Shown here one piece after another: positions 5,154-5,157 of a DNA stretch of 5,157 nucleotides. Numbering within the stretch: the stretch's first letter is position 1; each line of letters begins with the position of its first letter. Source of the stretch: Anaerolineae bacterium (lineage in GTDB: Bacteria; Chloroflexota; Anaerolineae; B4-G1); NCBI GenBank assembly GCA_030612585.1, contig JAUWNP010000269.1:1-5157 (forward strand), written 5' to 3'. A program made the position numbers and the translations under genes. A model generated the notes under the pieces. That model was given only the letters and a program-made list of their open reading frames with translations. It was not told the DNA's origin and made no database searches.

Positions 5154-5157
5154 ATGA
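5154..5157 (+). CDS. Start codon of a downstream gene (3' truncated)
   Basis: Only ATG plus one base are inside the window. The call rests entirely on the near-consensus Shine-Dalgarno just upstream; the product cannot be inferred. Confidence 0.6.

Overview
The window reads as GC-rich bacterial chromosome. Five closely packed genes all lie on the + strand, followed by a short gap and the start codon of a sixth. I infer a member of Chloroflexota (Anaerolineae-like) from three things: the DUF2723 and DUF4012 proteins beside a family-2 glycosyltransferase, the high GC, and the dispersed micro-repeats that I associate with such genomes. This rests on recall of families and was not tested by a search.

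Layout: the 3' end of a membrane protein (2-148, probably a flippase-like LPG-synthase-TM/UPF0104 protein) overlaps by 14 nt a family-2 glycosyltransferase with a C-terminal membrane region (135-1139). Next comes a polytopic DUF2723 protein, a GT-C-like fold related to eukaryotic TMEM260 (1146-2624). It is followed by a membrane-anchored extracytoplasmic DUF4012 protein (2642-4648), then a 128-residue Pro/Thr/Ser-rich surface protein with a signal peptide and a sortase-like LPEAG tail (4645-5031, ATGA overlap). A 122-nt gap ends with a strong Shine-Dalgarno and an ATG at 5154. The overlaps and very short gaps indicate one operon. Taken together the genes look like a cell-envelope glycan or glycoprotein module: lipid-linked sugar handling, glycosyl transfer, a GT-C-like membrane enzyme, an outside protein of unknown function, and a small mucin-like protein that could be a glycosylation acceptor. 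The biochemical link between the genes is inference.

The most unusual property is the number of small repeats inside or at the edges of genes. Between 1450 and 3991 there are four different kinds: (1) an AATCYCC heptamer array translated in frame within the DUF2723 gene; (2) a 15-bp-arm perfect palindrome, also in frame in that gene; (3) an AATGACM heptamer array that supplies both the stop codon of the DUF2723 gene and the apparent start codon of the DUF4012 gene; (4) a 24-nt element coding for PVLSTAEG in the DUF4012 gene. Each leaves the reading frame intact and sits in a predicted loop, linker or gene junction. This recalls the in-frame palindromic elements of Rickettsia and the short tandem heptamer repeats of cyanobacteria, here combined in one operon.
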